Position numbers and translations under genes: made by a program
The notes under the pieces: generated by a model
What the model was told of the DNA's origin: nothing
Databases searched by the model: none
The model's input: the letters and a program-made list of their open reading frames with translations, nothing else
Shown: in pieces, positions 8,888 through 17,628 of the stretch
Layout of the letters: every line of letters starts with the position of its first letter
Numbering within the stretch: the first letter of the stretch is position 1
From: Duganella sp. 1224
Lineage (GTDB): Bacteria > Pseudomonadota > Gammaproteobacteria > Burkholderiales > Burkholderiaceae_D
Direction: 5' to 3'
NCBI RefSeq assembly: GCF_013408245.1
Contig: NZ_JACBYS010000001.1
Coordinates: 1,054,001 to 1,118,000, forward strand
Length of the DNA: 64,000 nt

Positions 8888-9855
8888 AATTTTTTGTCAG
8901 CGTATTCTTTTTTTTGCTTGTTGTCGGATGTGACGCAAGAAAAAATGCCCCTGTAACCCACATAAAAACAAATTCAGTCATGAAAACACAGTGTATTGGA
9001 CGTAGTCTTGTGGACTTGCCGGACGGGTACGGCCTAAAGTCCGGTGCCTCAGCCGCATTTACTCCTCAACAGGTTGCGGTCGAAAGCGCCCGAATCGATG
9101 TGCGTGTCAAACCAATAGAAAACCAGACCGCGTTCGTTGCAGCGATCAAGACACGCCAAGCGGAGTTGGCAGATGCTAGCCACGGCGAGACGGACAAGCT
9201 GACGCTCACCCGTGAGTTGCCCGATGGCGCAGTGCTGTATCGGGTCAATGAGATAGCCGACGCCTATCAGAGCGAGATCCATTGGCTGCTTCGCGATCAG
9301 TACTTGGTCGCGACCATTCACTCATATAAAAATCAGGCTCCGCAGGCCGAAGAATTGCTGTTTGCGCTGATGAAAAATATTGCGCCTCAAGAGACGCCAA
9401 ACGATGCGCCAGGATCATTTTGTTTTAGTGGACTAAGCGTGAGCGGGTCATATCGCGCCGAATCGGCCACCTTACGCTTTAAGAACCCTGCTTCGCCCGA
9501 CATCGTATTTGCCGTCGATGTCGACACCTTCCGTCCCGATGATGCTGAATCGCTATTGCAGCGCGTTGGCGGCCCAGACTCTTTGCTAAGAAAATTTGAG
9601 GCCAGAGAATCGGTGCTGCGAAAAGGTGAATTGACGGTGTCTGGCATGAAAGCCCAGGAATGGGGGGCTTCTGTCGAGTTGGGGGAGGAGAAAGAAAAAC
9701 AACTAGGCTTTACCCTGGAAACGATGCGAGCGGCACCGTCGCCGGCCGCGCCTAAAATTCACTTCGAAATGACAGTAAAAGGAAATAGTGCAAAGGACGA
9801 AGCAGGGATGTTGGCATTGTGGGATAGCGTCACTAGAACCATACGGCCCCGGTGA
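8884..9855 (+). CDS. Tli4-like T6SS immunity lipoprotein
   Basis: The 323-residue protein has a hydrophobic leader ending in the lipobox VVGC with Cys16, so it is a predicted periplasmic lipoprotein. Asp17 directly follows the cysteine, a signal that in enterobacteria keeps lipoproteins in the inner membrane. The motif TQCIGRSLVDLP after the leader and the two-part alpha+beta layout match the Tli4 N- and C-terminal domain family. Its expected job is to bind and neutralise the lipase encoded just upstream, which would otherwise attack the cell's own periplasmic phospholipids. The ATG overlaps the effector stop. Composition is AT-rich like the effector. The family is judged by eye from characteristic segments. 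Confidence 0.82.
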   Translation: MKFFVSVFFFLLVVGCDARKNAPVTHIKTNSVMKTQCIGRSLVDLPDGYGLKSGASAAFTPQQVAVESARIDVRVKPIENQTAFVAAIKTRQAELADASHGETDKLTLTRELPDGAVLYRVNEIADAYQSEIHWLLRDQYLVATIHSYKNQAPQAEELLFALMKNIAPQETPNDAPGSFCFSGLSVSGSYRAESATLRFKNPASPDIVFAVDVDTFRPDDAESLLQRVGGPDSLLRKFEARESVLRKGELTVSGMKAQEWGASVELGEEKEKQLGFTLETMRAAPSPAAPKIHFEMTVKGNSAKDEAGMLALWDSVTRTIRPR

Positions 9856-9923
9856 AACGCACGCTTCTAAGCTGCTTGTCTAAATAAACCATGAGCGCTA
9901 GATTTTGCGACGCGGTATCAAAA

Positions 9924-9958
9924 AACGCCCCGCGCGGCGTGTTGCCGGGCGGGGCGTT
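9924..9958 (-). terminator. Rho-independent terminator of dctA
   Basis: The arms AACGCCCCG (9924-9932) and CGGGGCGTT (9950-9958) pair perfectly. Read on the minus strand, the hairpin is followed by a run of six T, directly after the dctA stop. The remaining 120 bp between tli4 and dctA show nothing else. Confidence 0.88.
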
Positions 9959-9976
9959 CAGTGGAAACGGACGGGC

Positions 9977-11281
9977 TTAAGCGCGCACCGGCTCCATTGG
10001 TTCCAGGTCGTCGGCTTGCACGGTCGAGCCTGGATTGGCCAGTTCGGCCTTCATCTTGTCGTGGTCCAGTTCTTTTTCCCAGTTCGACACGACCATCGCG
10101 GCCACGCCGTTGCCGACGAAGTTGGTCAGCGCGCGGCATTCCGACATGAAGCGGTCGATGCCCAGGATCAGCGCCATGCCGGCCACCGGAATGTCCGGCA
10201 CCACGTGCAGCGTCGCGGCCAGCGTGATGAAGCCGGCGCCGGTGATGCCCGACGCGCCTTTCGAGGTCAGCATCGCCACGCCGAGGATGGTCAGTTCCTG
10301 CAGCAGCGTCAGCTCGGTGTTGGTGGCCTGGGCCACGAACAGGGCGGCCATGGTCATGTAGATGTTGGTGCCGTCCAGGTTGAACGAGTAGCCGGTCGGG
10401 ACCACCAGGCCCACCACCGATTTCGGGCAGCCCAGGCGTTCCAGTTTGCGCATCAGCGATGGCAGCGCCGATTCCGACGAGCTGGTGCCCAGCACGATCA
10501 GCAGTTCTTCCTTGATGTACAGGATAAAGCGGCCGATCGAGAAGCCGGTCAGGCGTGCCACGGTGCCCAGCACCACGATGACGAAGATGGCGCAGGTGGC
10601 GTAGAAGCAGCCCATCAGGGTGGCCAGCGGCAGCAGCGATTTGATGCCGTATTTGCCGATGGTGAAGGCCATGGCGCCAAACGCGCCGATCGGGGCGACT
10701 TTCATGACGATGTTGACCACGCCGAAGATGGCGTGCGAGGCGTCGTCGATCAGCTTGACCAGCGGCTTGCCGCGCTCGCCCAGCAGCGAGATGGCGAAGC
10801 CGAACAGGATGGCGATCAGCAGCACTTGCAGGATGTCGCCCTTGGCGAAGGCGTCGACCACCGTGTTCGGGATGATGTTCATCAGGAAGTCGGTGGTGGT
10901 CAGCGGGTGCGCCTTGGTGGTGTACTGCTCGATGGCCTTGGTGTCCAGCGTGGCGGCAGTGGCGTTGAAGCCGGCGCCCGGCTTGACCAGGTTGGCCACG
11001 AACAGGCCGATCACCAGCGCGAAGGTGGAAATCACTTCGAAGTACAACAGCGCCTTGCCGCCCACGCGGCCGATCTTCTTCACGTCCTGCATGCCGGCGA
11101 TGCCGGATACCACGGTGCAGAAGATCACCGGGGCGATGATCATTTTGATCAGTTTGATAAAGCCGTCGCCCAGCGGTTTCATGGCCACGCCACTGTCCGG
11201 GTAGAACACGCCCAGCAGAATGCCGCAGGCGATGGCGAACAGGACCTGTACGTACAGGACTTTATAGAATGGTTTTTTCAC
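9977..11281 (-). CDS. dctA: C4-dicarboxylate transporter DctA
   Basis: The 434-residue inner-membrane symporter of the DAACS (SDF) family takes up succinate, fumarate and malate with protons. The sequence opens with [15 protein letters not shown] and shows the expected eight or so hydrophobic segments. The serine-rich reentrant loop reads [12 protein letters not shown], and the second signature [15 protein letters not shown] is intact. Length matches the family (about 430). The start ATG is preceded by AGGAG in the leader. It is a single-gene unit ending in a strong terminator. A 10-bp inverted repeat (11331-11378) lies just upstream and may bind a regulator; no DctB/DctD pair is seen here. 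Confidence 0.97.
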   Translation of the reverse strand: MKKPFYKVLYVQVLFAIACGILLGVFYPDSGVAMKPLGDGFIKLIKMIIAPVIFCTVVSGIAGMQDVKKIGRVGGKALLYFEVISTFALVIGLFVANLVKPGAGFNATAATLDTKAIEQYTTKAHPLTTTDFLMNIIPNTVVDAFAKGDILQVLLIAILFGFAISLLGERGKPLVKLIDDASHAIFGVVNIVMKVAPIGAFGAMAFTIGKYGIKSLLPLATLMGCFYATCAIFVIVVLGTVARLTGFSIGRFILYIKEELLIVLGTSSSESALPSLMRKLERLGCPKSVVGLVVPTGYSFNLDGTNIYMTMAALFVAQATNTELTLLQELTILGVAMLTSKGASGITGAGFITLAATLHVVPDIPVAGMALILGIDRFMSECRALTNFVGNGVAAMVVSNWEKELDHDKMKAELANPGSTVQADDLEPMEPVRA

Positions 11282-11330
11282 GGGGTCTCCTCGTGTGTTT
11301 CTGTGAGGAGTGCATCATCGCTCAGGCGGA

Positions 11331-11378
11331 CAGATATCACTATTGTGGAAACCCGCAAATTCGCGGTGGTGATATCTG
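11331..11378. promoter_or_regulatory. Inverted repeat upstream of dctA
   Basis: CAGATATCAC (11331-11340) and GTGATATCTG (11369-11378) are perfect 10-bp inverted repeats 28 bp apart, centred about 75 bp upstream of the dctA start. This could be a two-site operator or the base of a leader hairpin. The binding protein is unknown. Confidence 0.45.
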
Positions 11379-11406
11379 CGCCTGCTTGCAGTACCCCGGA
11401 CGGAAA

Positions 11407-11432
11407 GGTCTGGCCCCGTGCGGGGGCAGACC
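11407..11432 (-). terminator. GGTCTG-type hairpin between bdhA and dctA
   Basis: GGTCTG, one mismatch, CCCC, a GTGC loop, GGGG, mismatch and CAGACC form an imperfect hairpin, with TTT after it on the minus strand. It lies downstream of bdhA and may end that transcript. The sequence is related to the GGGTCAGACCCC palindrome at 24297. Confidence 0.4.
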
Positions 11433-11477
11433 CTGGCTGCCGCGGTGTGCGGGGTGGGACGGCGCCGTCCGCGCCCC

Positions 11478-12272
11478 TTATTGGGCGACCCAGCCGCCGT
11501 CCATGTTCCATGCCACCCCGCGCACTTGCCTGGCCGCGTCGGAACACAGGAAGACCGCCAGCGCGCCCAGTTCTTCCGGCGTGACGAACTCGCCGGAAGG
11601 TTGTTTGTCCGCTAACAGCGCTTTTTTGGCCTGCTCGTTGCTGATGCCGTCCCGGGTGGCGCGGTCGTCGACCTGTTTCTGTACCAGCGGCGTCAGCACG
11701 AAGCCGGGACAGATGGCGTTGACCGTCACGCCGGTCGTGGCGGTTTCCAGCGCGTTGGCCTTGGTCAGGCCGATCAGGCCGTGCTTGGCGGCGACGTAGG
11801 CCGATTTGCCGGCCGATGCCACCAGTCCGTGGGTGGACGCCAGGTTGATGATGCGGCCCCAGTTTTTCTCGCGCATGCGCGGCAGCACCAGCCGCGAGGT
11901 ATGGAACGCCGAGCTCAGGTTGATGGCGATGATGGCGTCCCATTTGGCCACCGGGAAGTCCTCGACGTTGGCCACGTGCTGGATGCCGGCGTTATTCACC
12001 AGCACATCCACGCCGCCGAACTTGTCTTCTGCGTAGCGGATCATGGCCTCGATGTCGTCCGGCTTGGTCATGTCGGCGTTGTGATAGGCGACCTGCACCC
12101 CAAACTCCGCGGCCAGATCGGCCCGCAGCCGCTCGATCTCGCCGGCGTCGCCAAAGCCGTTCAGCAGCACGTTGGCGCCGTCCGCCGCCAGTGCGCGGGC
12201 AATGCCCAAACCGATGCCGGAGGTCGATCCGGTGACCAGTGCCGTTTTGCCGTTCAAAGTCTTGTTTGCCAT
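11478..12272 (-). CDS. bdhA: 3-hydroxybutyrate dehydrogenase
   Basis: The 264-residue short-chain dehydrogenase/reductase interconverts 3-hydroxybutyrate and acetoacetate with NAD, used in polyhydroxybutyrate turnover. The nucleotide-binding TGSTSGIG motif is at residues 14-21 and NNAGIQH follows. The catalytic tetrad is recognisable as Asn, Ser (NLASTHG region), and YVAAK. The NGFGDAGEIE and HGLVAS segments are characteristic of bacterial 3-hydroxybutyrate dehydrogenases rather than FabG. The gene diverges from a hydrolase operon across 127 bp. Length is as expected. Confidence 0.93.
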   Translation of the reverse strand: MANKTLNGKTALVTGSTSGIGLGIARALAADGANVLLNGFGDAGEIERLRADLAAEFGVQVAYHNADMTKPDDIEAMIRYAEDKFGGVDVLVNNAGIQHVANVEDFPVAKWDAIIAINLSSAFHTSRLVLPRMREKNWGRIINLASTHGLVASAGKSAYVAAKHGLIGLTKANALETATTGVTVNAICPGFVLTPLVQKQVDDRATRDGISNEQAKKALLADKQPSGEFVTPEELGALAVFLCSDAARQVRGVAWNMDGGWVAQ

Positions 12273-12399
12273 ACTGTCCTCTGGAGGGTTGGTGATTGAA
12301 TGCGCGCTGCGTTACACTTCGCTAAGATTTTAGCCACAACGCGGTAAAATGGTATGTCTGAACATCTGCATAAGTTTAAATAACCATTAAGGGAACCGC

Positions 12400-13275
12400 A
12401 TGCTCGAAGCAAAAATAAAGTCCGTTCAATGTCTGTCGCTGGCCGGCCTGCATCGCATGTCCTACAAAGAATGGGGGGATGAGGGCAATCCCAATGTGCT
12501 GCTGTGCGTCCACGGCGTGACCCGCGTCGGCGACGACTTCGACAGTATGGCGCGCGCCTTCGCCAGCGATTACCGCGTGATTTGCCCGGATATCGTCGGC
12601 CGCGGCCGCTCGGACTGGCTGCGCAACCCGCAGCTGTACGTGATTCCGCAGTACGTCAGCGACATCGTGACGCTGCTGGCACGCGTGCTGCCGGACGAGC
12701 ATCAGCAAGTCGACTGGTTCGGCACCTCGATGGGCGGCCTGATCGGCATGGGGCTGGCGTCGCTGCCGGGCAACCCGATCCGCAAGCTGGTGCTGAACGA
12801 CATCGGCCCGACGCTGGCCACGCAGGCCATGCAGCGCATCGGCGACTACATCGGCCAGGACCTGCGCTTCGACAGCTTTGAGCAGGGCGCCAGGTTTGTG
12901 CGCGACGTGTCCGTCTCCTTCGGCGAGCATACCGAGGACGAATGGCACAAGCTGGCCGCCGACGTGCTGCGCCAGGACAAGGACGGCAAGTGGGTGCGCC
13001 ATTACGATATGGGCTTGGCCCTGCCGTTCCGCTCGGCCACGCCCGAGAAGGCCGAGGCTGACCAGGCCATGCTGTGGGCCGCCTACGACGCCATCACCTG
13101 TCCGACGCTGTTGCTGCGCGGCGCCCAGTCGGACCTGCTGTCGCCGGAAACGGCGCAGCAGATGACGCAGCGCGGCCCCAAGGCGCAACTGGTGGAAATT
13201 CCGAACGTCGGCCACGCGCCGACCTTCATCCACGACGACCAGATTCAAATAGCAAAGCAATTCCTGTTAGGTTAA
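12400..13275 (+). CDS. Alpha/beta hydrolase
   Basis: The 291-residue cytoplasmic protein is of the alpha/beta hydrolase fold. HGVTRVG forms the oxyanion segment, GTSMGG is the nucleophile elbow with serine, a late aspartate lies in the QSDLLSP region, and the catalytic histidine is in NVGHAP. The ATG has AAGGGAA just upstream. It is the first gene of an apparent operon with a RidA protein (6 bp away) and relA (7 bp further). Its substrate cannot be told from sequence. Similar hydrolases precede relA in related genomes, as far as I recall. Confidence 0.9.
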   Translation: MLEAKIKSVQCLSLAGLHRMSYKEWGDEGNPNVLLCVHGVTRVGDDFDSMARAFASDYRVICPDIVGRGRSDWLRNPQLYVIPQYVSDIVTLLARVLPDEHQQVDWFGTSMGGLIGMGLASLPGNPIRKLVLNDIGPTLATQAMQRIGDYIGQDLRFDSFEQGARFVRDVSVSFGEHTEDEWHKLAADVLRQDKDGKWVRHYDMGLALPFRSATPEKAEADQAMLWAAYDAITCPTLLLRGAQSDLLSPETAQQMTQRGPKAQLVEIPNVGHAPTFIHDDQIQIAKQFLLG

Positions 13276-13281
13276 ACAAGT

Positions 13282-13632
13282 ATGGAAATCAAACGACTGC
13301 ACGTGGGCAAGCGCCTGTCCGAAGTGGCGATTCACAACAACACCGTCTACCTGGCCGGCCAGATCGCCGAGGACACCTCGGCCGACATCCGCGGCCAGAC
13401 GCGCGAGGTGCTGGGCCACGTCGACCGTCTGCTGGCCGAAGCCGGCAGCGACAAGACCTGCATCCTCAGCTGCCAGATCTACATCAGCGACCTGGCCAAC
13501 TTCGCCGGCATGAACGAGGAGTGGGACGCCTGGGTGCCGCAGGGCCACACGCCGCCGCGCGCCACGGTCGAGGCCAAGCTGGCCGATCCGAAGTGGCTGG
13601 TGGAAATCGTCGTCATCGCCGCGCAGCGCTAG
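13282..13632 (+). CDS. RidA/YjgF-family protein
   Basis: The 116-residue protein is of the RidA (YjgF/YER057c/UK114) family, which in its best-known members hydrolyses reactive enamine/imine intermediates made by PLP enzymes. The motif VYLAGQIAED near the N-terminus and the arginine in PPRATVEAKLADP match the family; in RidA the latter arginine binds the carboxylate of the substrate. The C-terminus VEIVVIAAQR is typical. It sits between a hydrolase and relA with very short gaps, so it is probably co-transcribed. It may belong to one of the Rid subfamilies without shown deaminase activity. Confidence 0.92.
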   Translation: MEIKRLHVGKRLSEVAIHNNTVYLAGQIAEDTSADIRGQTREVLGHVDRLLAEAGSDKTCILSCQIYISDLANFAGMNEEWDAWVPQGHTPPRATVEAKLADPKWLVEIVVIAAQR

Positions 13633-13639
13633 GAACATC

Positions 13640-15892
13640 ATGGTATCGACCACTGCGCTGAACAGCGTCACGTCGGAGCAGTTGGTGCAAGGCCTGACGC
13701 CCGACGAAAGCGCCCGCATGCTGGCGGCGCTGGAATTCGCCAGCACCGCCTACGCCGACAAATTATGCAGCAGCGGCCAGCCGGCGCTCGACTTCGCGGT
13801 CGGCGTGGCCGGCACGCTGGCCTTTCTGCGCACCGACCTGGAAACGCGCCTGGCCGGCCTGATGTTCGAGCTGACCGTGCTGGACACCGAACAGGCCGCC
13901 GTCATCGAGCCGCGCTTCGGCCAGGACGTCAACGAGCTGGTGTCCGGCGTGCGCCAGCTGATCCGCCTGCGTGAGCTGACGCAAAATCAAAGCGGCGCCG
14001 CCGCGCCCGGCCGTGGCCGCAACGCCCAGCAACTGGCGGTGGCGCAGGTCGAAACACTGCGCAAGATGCTGCTGGCCATGGCCTCCGACATGCGCGTGGT
14101 GCTGGTGCGGCTGGCGTCGTGCGTGACCACGCTGCGCTATTTTGCCGACATCAAGCTGTTCAACGACATGACCGCCGCCTACGGCCGCGAAACGCTGGAC
14201 CTGTACGCGCCGCTGGCCAACCGTCTCGGCATCTGGCAGCTGAAATGGGAGCTGGAGGACCTGTCGTTCCGCTTCATCGAACCGGAAACGTACAAGCGCA
14301 TCGCCAAGATGCTGGAAGAAAAGCGCATGATGCGCGAAGGCTTCGTCACCAACGCCATCGCGCGGCTGCAAGCGGAGATGGCGGCGGCCGGCATCCAGGC
14401 AGAGGTGTTCGGCCGGCCCAAGCACATCTACTCCATCTGGAGCAAGATGAAGGGCAAGGAGCTGGACTTTACCGACCTGTACGACGTGCGCGCCTTCCGC
14501 GTGATCGTCGCCGACGTCAAGACCTGCTACACCGTGCTGGGCGTGGTGCACAATATCTGGACGCCGATTCCCAAGGAATTCGACGACTACATCTCGCGAC
14601 CCAAGCCGAACGGCTACCAGTCGTTGCACACGGTGGTGACGGCCGAAGATGGCCGGCCCTTGGAAGTGCAGATCCGCACGCAGGAGATGCACAGCTTCGC
14701 CGAATACGGCGTGGCCGCGCACTGGCGCTACAAGGAAACCGGCGGCTCCACCTTCACCGCCCAGCAGTACGACGAAAAAATCGCCTGGCTGCGCCAGCTG
14801 CTGGCGTGGAAGACCGACGTCGCCGACGCCGTGGTCGGCGAGGAAGACCAGCAGCGCGAGTGGGTGGAAAAACTCAAGGCCGCGGCGCTGGACGACCGCA
14901 TCTTCGTGCTGACGCCGCAAGCGCGCGTGATCGAACTGCCGGTCGGCGCCACGCCGATCGACTTCGCCTATCACCTGCACAGCGACGTCGGCCACCGCTG
15001 CCGTGGCGCGCGCGTGGACGGCATCATGGTGCCGCTCAACACGCCGCTGAAAAACGGCCAGACCTGCGAAATCATCACCGCCAAGGGCGCCCCCGGCACC
15101 GCCGGCCCGTCGCGCGACTGGCTGAGCGACGAATACACGGTGGCGACCCGTACCCGCTCGAAAATCCGCGCCTGGTTCCACGCCATCGACATGCAGGAAA
15201 CGCTGTCGCACGGCCGCGCCATGGTGGAAAAAACGCTGCAGCGCGAAGGCAAGACGGCGGTCAACCTGGAGGCGCTGGCCAACAAGCTCGGCTTCGCCAA
15301 GGTGGACGATTTGTTCCTGTCGGTCGGCAAGGACGAGTTCAGCCTGCGCCACATCGAGCAGGCGCTGCACGACAGCGGCGAGCCGGCCGAGCCGGTGGAC
15401 GAAGTCTTCCTCGGCAAGAGCCGGGCATCGAGCGTCGAGCAGGGCGCCAAGTCGGGCGTGCTGGTGGTGGGGACGGATGGCTTGATGACGCAGCTGGCCA
15501 AGTGCTGCAAACCGGCGCCGCCGGACGGCATCGTCGGCTTCGTCACGCGCGGCAAGGGCGTGTCGATCCACCGCGCCACGTGCAAGAACTTCGCCGAAAT
15601 GCGCGCCAAGGCACCGGAGCGGGTGATCGTGACCGAGTGGGGCCGCGCCGGCGCCGACACGGTCTACCCGGTCGACATCTTCATCCTGGCCAACGACCGC
15701 CAGGGCCTGCTGCGCGACATTTCCGAGATCTTCTCGCGCGAGAAAATCAACGTGATCGGCGTGAACACCCAGTCTGCCAAAGGCTTCGCCCGCATGACCT
15801 TCACGGCTGAAATCGGCGCCACCGCGCAGCTGCAGAAAGCCCTGAACGCCATCGCCGAAGTCACCGGCGTCCAGGAAGCCCGCCGCGCCTAA
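13640..15892 (+). CDS. relA: RelA, (p)ppGpp synthetase I
   Basis: The 750-residue stringent-response enzyme makes (p)ppGpp from ATP and GTP/GDP on stalled ribosomes. The N-terminal hydrolase region is degenerate: the HD motif expected of SpoT is replaced (MFELTVLDTEQ), so hydrolysis is unlikely. The synthetase domain (about 240-370) is intact and carries the EFDD motif at 313-316, the EXDD signature of monofunctional RelA rather than the RXKD of SpoT. A TGS domain (about 415-470, RIFVLTPQ) and a C-terminal ACT domain (about 670-745) follow. Start ATG has AGGA five bases upstream. The stop codon abuts a 79-bp palindromic repeat. Confidence 0.96.
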   Translation: MVSTTALNSVTSEQLVQGLTPDESARMLAALEFASTAYADKLCSSGQPALDFAVGVAGTLAFLRTDLETRLAGLMFELTVLDTEQAAVIEPRFGQDVNELVSGVRQLIRLRELTQNQSGAAAPGRGRNAQQLAVAQVETLRKMLLAMASDMRVVLVRLASCVTTLRYFADIKLFNDMTAAYGRETLDLYAPLANRLGIWQLKWELEDLSFRFIEPETYKRIAKMLEEKRMMREGFVTNAIARLQAEMAAAGIQAEVFGRPKHIYSIWSKMKGKELDFTDLYDVRAFRVIVADVKTCYTVLGVVHNIWTPIPKEFDDYISRPKPNGYQSLHTVVTAEDGRPLEVQIRTQEMHSFAEYGVAAHWRYKETGGSTFTAQQYDEKIAWLRQLLAWKTDVADAVVGEEDQQREWVEKLKAAALDDRIFVLTPQARVIELPVGATPIDFAYHLHSDVGHRCRGARVDGIMVPLNTPLKNGQTCEIITAKGAPGTAGPSRDWLSDEYTVATRTRSKIRAWFHAIDMQETLSHGRAMVEKTLQREGKTAVNLEALANKLGFAKVDDLFLSVGKDEFSLRHIEQALHDSGEPAEPVDEVFLGKSRASSVEQGAKSGVLVVGTDGLMTQLAKCCKPAPPDGIVGFVTRGKGVSIHRATCKNFAEMRAKAPERVIVTEWGRAGADTVYPVDIFILANDRQGLLRDISEIFSREKINVIGVNTQSAKGFARMTFTAEIGATAQLQKALNAIAEVTGVQEARRA

Positions 15893-15895
15893 CTC

Positions 15896-15974
15896 CGGGG
15901 TCAGGTCCTCCATTTCTACACGGCCTCAACCGCGTTGCGGTTGAGGCCGTGTAGAAATGGAGGACCTGACCCCG
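15896..15974. repeat. 79-bp perfect palindromic hairpin, copy 1 (relA/gst junction)
   Basis: Two 38-bp arms pair without mismatch around a 3-base GTT loop. The arm begins CGGGGTCAGGTCCTCC and continues with ATTTCTACACGG. It starts 3 bp after the relA stop and ends 4 bp before the gst stop, so it fills the whole convergent gap. It is identical to copy 2 and shares all but its tip with copy 3. A bidirectional terminator or a REP/MITE-like element is possible. Confidence 0.95.
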
Positions 15975-15978
15975 TCTT

Positions 15979-16578
15979 TTATGCGTGCGCTTGCTCTGCG
16001 GCCAGCGTGGCGGGGCGCGCGGCGACGCGTTTTGTGTGGCTGGCGATGGCCGGCCATTGGTCCAGGCTGATGTCAAAGAAGCGGAACCAGCCCAGGACGG
16101 TGTACAGATAAGCATCGGCGACGGTGTAGCTGTCGCCCACCAGCCATGCTTGCCGCTGCAGCGTGGTGTCCAGTATCGGCACGCGGCGGAGCAGGCGCTC
16201 GCGGACGATCGCCTGAGCGGCTTCGGGCAGGTCGCTGTTAAATAGCGGCGTGATGCCGGCGTGGATCTCGCTGGTGATGAAGTTCAGCATTTCCTGCAAC
16301 CGTACACGCGGCCAGCTGCCGGGCGGCGGAGCCAGCCTTGCCTCCGGCTTCAGGTCGGCCAGATATTGAAGGATGACCGGTCCTTCCGTCAGAATTTCTC
16401 CATTGTCCAGTTCCAGTGCCGCCACGTAGCCTTTCGGATTGATGGTGCGAAAGTCCCTGTTGTCAGCGGTGCGCTTGGTGTGGTTGTCGACCTTGATTAA
16501 TGCATGCGGCAGGCCCAGCTCGTGCAGGACGATCAGCGGCGACAGCGAGCAGGTCTGCGGTGCGTAATACAGCTTCAT
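15979..16578 (-). CDS. Glutathione S-transferase, beta class
   Basis: The 199-residue protein has an N-terminal thioredoxin-fold domain and an all-helical C-terminal domain. The start MKLYYAPQTCSLSP places Cys10 where beta-class bacterial GSTs bind glutathione. The cis-proline segment YVAALELDNG and the ILTEGPVILQYLA motif complete the glutathione site. The C-terminal WLVGDSYTVADAY carries the N-capping box. It diverges from a LysR regulator across 92 bp, so regulation by that protein is likely. The stop TAA lies 4 bp from a 79-bp palindrome. Confidence 0.92.
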   Translation of the reverse strand: MKLYYAPQTCSLSPLIVLHELGLPHALIKVDNHTKRTADNRDFRTINPKGYVAALELDNGEILTEGPVILQYLADLKPEARLAPPPGSWPRVRLQEMLNFITSEIHAGITPLFNSDLPEAAQAIVRERLLRRVPILDTTLQRQAWLVGDSYTVADAYLYTVLGWFRFFDISLDQWPAIASHTKRVAARPATLAAEQAHA

Positions 16579-16670
16579 TGTGGCTTCCTTTCATGGTGAG
16601 CCGTCACTGTAGCCAGCGCGCCGGTCCGCTGTAAAATGAATACTTCAGAAACTATCTATCAGTTTTTCTA

Positions 16671-17534
16671 ATGATGAATTTGGGCCATTGGCGCTTGCTG
16701 GCCGCAGTGGCGGACTTGCGCAATATCTCGCGCGCTGCGGAGCAGGTCGGCTTGTCGCAGTCTGCTGCCAGTCAGGCGATTGCGCAGATGGAAGCGTCGC
16801 TGGGCGCACCCCTGCTGGTGCGTGAGAAACGGGAGGTCAGCCTGACGGCGTTCGGCGAGCAGGTAATGCGGCATGCGCGCACCATGCTGTCGGAATTCGA
16901 CGCGATCCGCGCGCTGGGCGACGCGGCGCGCGGCCTGCAGGCCGGCCGCATCCGGCTGGCGACATTTCCGTCGGTGTTGGCCACCGTGTTGCCGGGACTG
17001 CTGGCGGCGTTCAGGCGGCGTCATCCCGGCATCGATGTGGTGGCGCTGGAGGGGACGGATGAGGAGGTGGAGGCGTGGCTGGCGGCCGATACGATCGAGC
17101 TGGGCGTGGTGCTGAATCCGGCGCCGCAACGCGAGGCGGTGATCATCGGCCGCGATGCATGGGTGGCGCTGCTGCCGGCGCAGCATGCGCTCGGGCGCCG
17201 CTCCAGCGAACAGGGCGTGACGTGGCAGGAGCTGGCCGACCAGCCGTTTGTGCTGGCCACCGGCGGCTGCGATGTCCACGCGCAACGTCTGGCGCAGCAG
17301 GCCGGCGTGACGCTGGCCGATATTCGCGTCACGGTCCGTGATCTGGCCAGTGCCGCGGTGCTGGTGCGCGAGGGCTTGGGCGTGTCTGTGATACCGGAAT
17401 CAGCCTTGCCGCAGGACCAGCGCGGCTTGCGGATGATGCAATTGCAGCCGCGGCTCTATCGCGAATTCGGCCTCGTGTGCTCTCGCGCCGGCCGCGCTTC
17501 GCCGGCGGTGCAAGCGTTCCTGCGCGAGTTGTAA
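16671..17534 (+). CDS. LysR-family transcriptional regulator
   Basis: The 287-residue protein has the N-terminal LysR helix-turn-helix (about 3-60; ISRAAEQVGLSQSAASQAIAQ) and a periplasmic-binding-like effector domain. It diverges from gst. In the shared 92-bp promoter, AGAAACT (16647-16653) faces AGTTTTTCT (16661-16669) as an imperfect inverted repeat that could be its site. The first ATG at 16671 is followed directly by a second, and either may be used. The effector is unknown. The end carries a duplicated TAACTCCG just before copy 2 of the long palindrome. Confidence 0.92.
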   Translation: MMNLGHWRLLAAVADLRNISRAAEQVGLSQSAASQAIAQMEASLGAPLLVREKREVSLTAFGEQVMRHARTMLSEFDAIRALGDAARGLQAGRIRLATFPSVLATVLPGLLAAFRRRHPGIDVVALEGTDEEVEAWLAADTIELGVVLNPAPQREAVIIGRDAWVALLPAQHALGRRSSEQGVTWQELADQPFVLATGGCDVHAQRLAQQAGVTLADIRVTVRDLASAAVLVREGLGVSVIPESALPQDQRGLRMMQLQPRLYREFGLVCSRAGRASPAVQAFLREL

Positions 17535-17545
17535 CTCCGTAACTC

Positions 17546-17624
17546 CGGGGTCAGGTCCTCCATTTCTACACGGCCTCAACCGCGTTGCGGTTGAGGCCGT
17601 GTAGAAATGGAGGACCTGACCCCG
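17546..17624. repeat. 79-bp perfect palindromic hairpin, copy 2 (lysR/cat junction)
   Basis: The 38-bp arms and GTT loop are identical to copy 1. The flanks also match: ACTCC on the left and GTCTTTTATGC on the right, the latter containing the stop codon of the leftward gene. With copy 1 it brackets the 1.57-kb gst/lysR pair. Confidence 0.95.
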
Positions 17625-17628
17625 TCTT

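Noticed and set aside
13763..15913. Long minus-strand frame opposite relA
   Set aside because: relA has all its domains on the plus strand; the antisense frame has no recognisable motif and runs into the palindrome.
15896..17624. Paired palindromes considered as insertion-sequence ends
   Set aside because: No transposase is encoded between them, each is a complete palindrome rather than a terminal inverted repeat, and a third copy lies alone at 44458.
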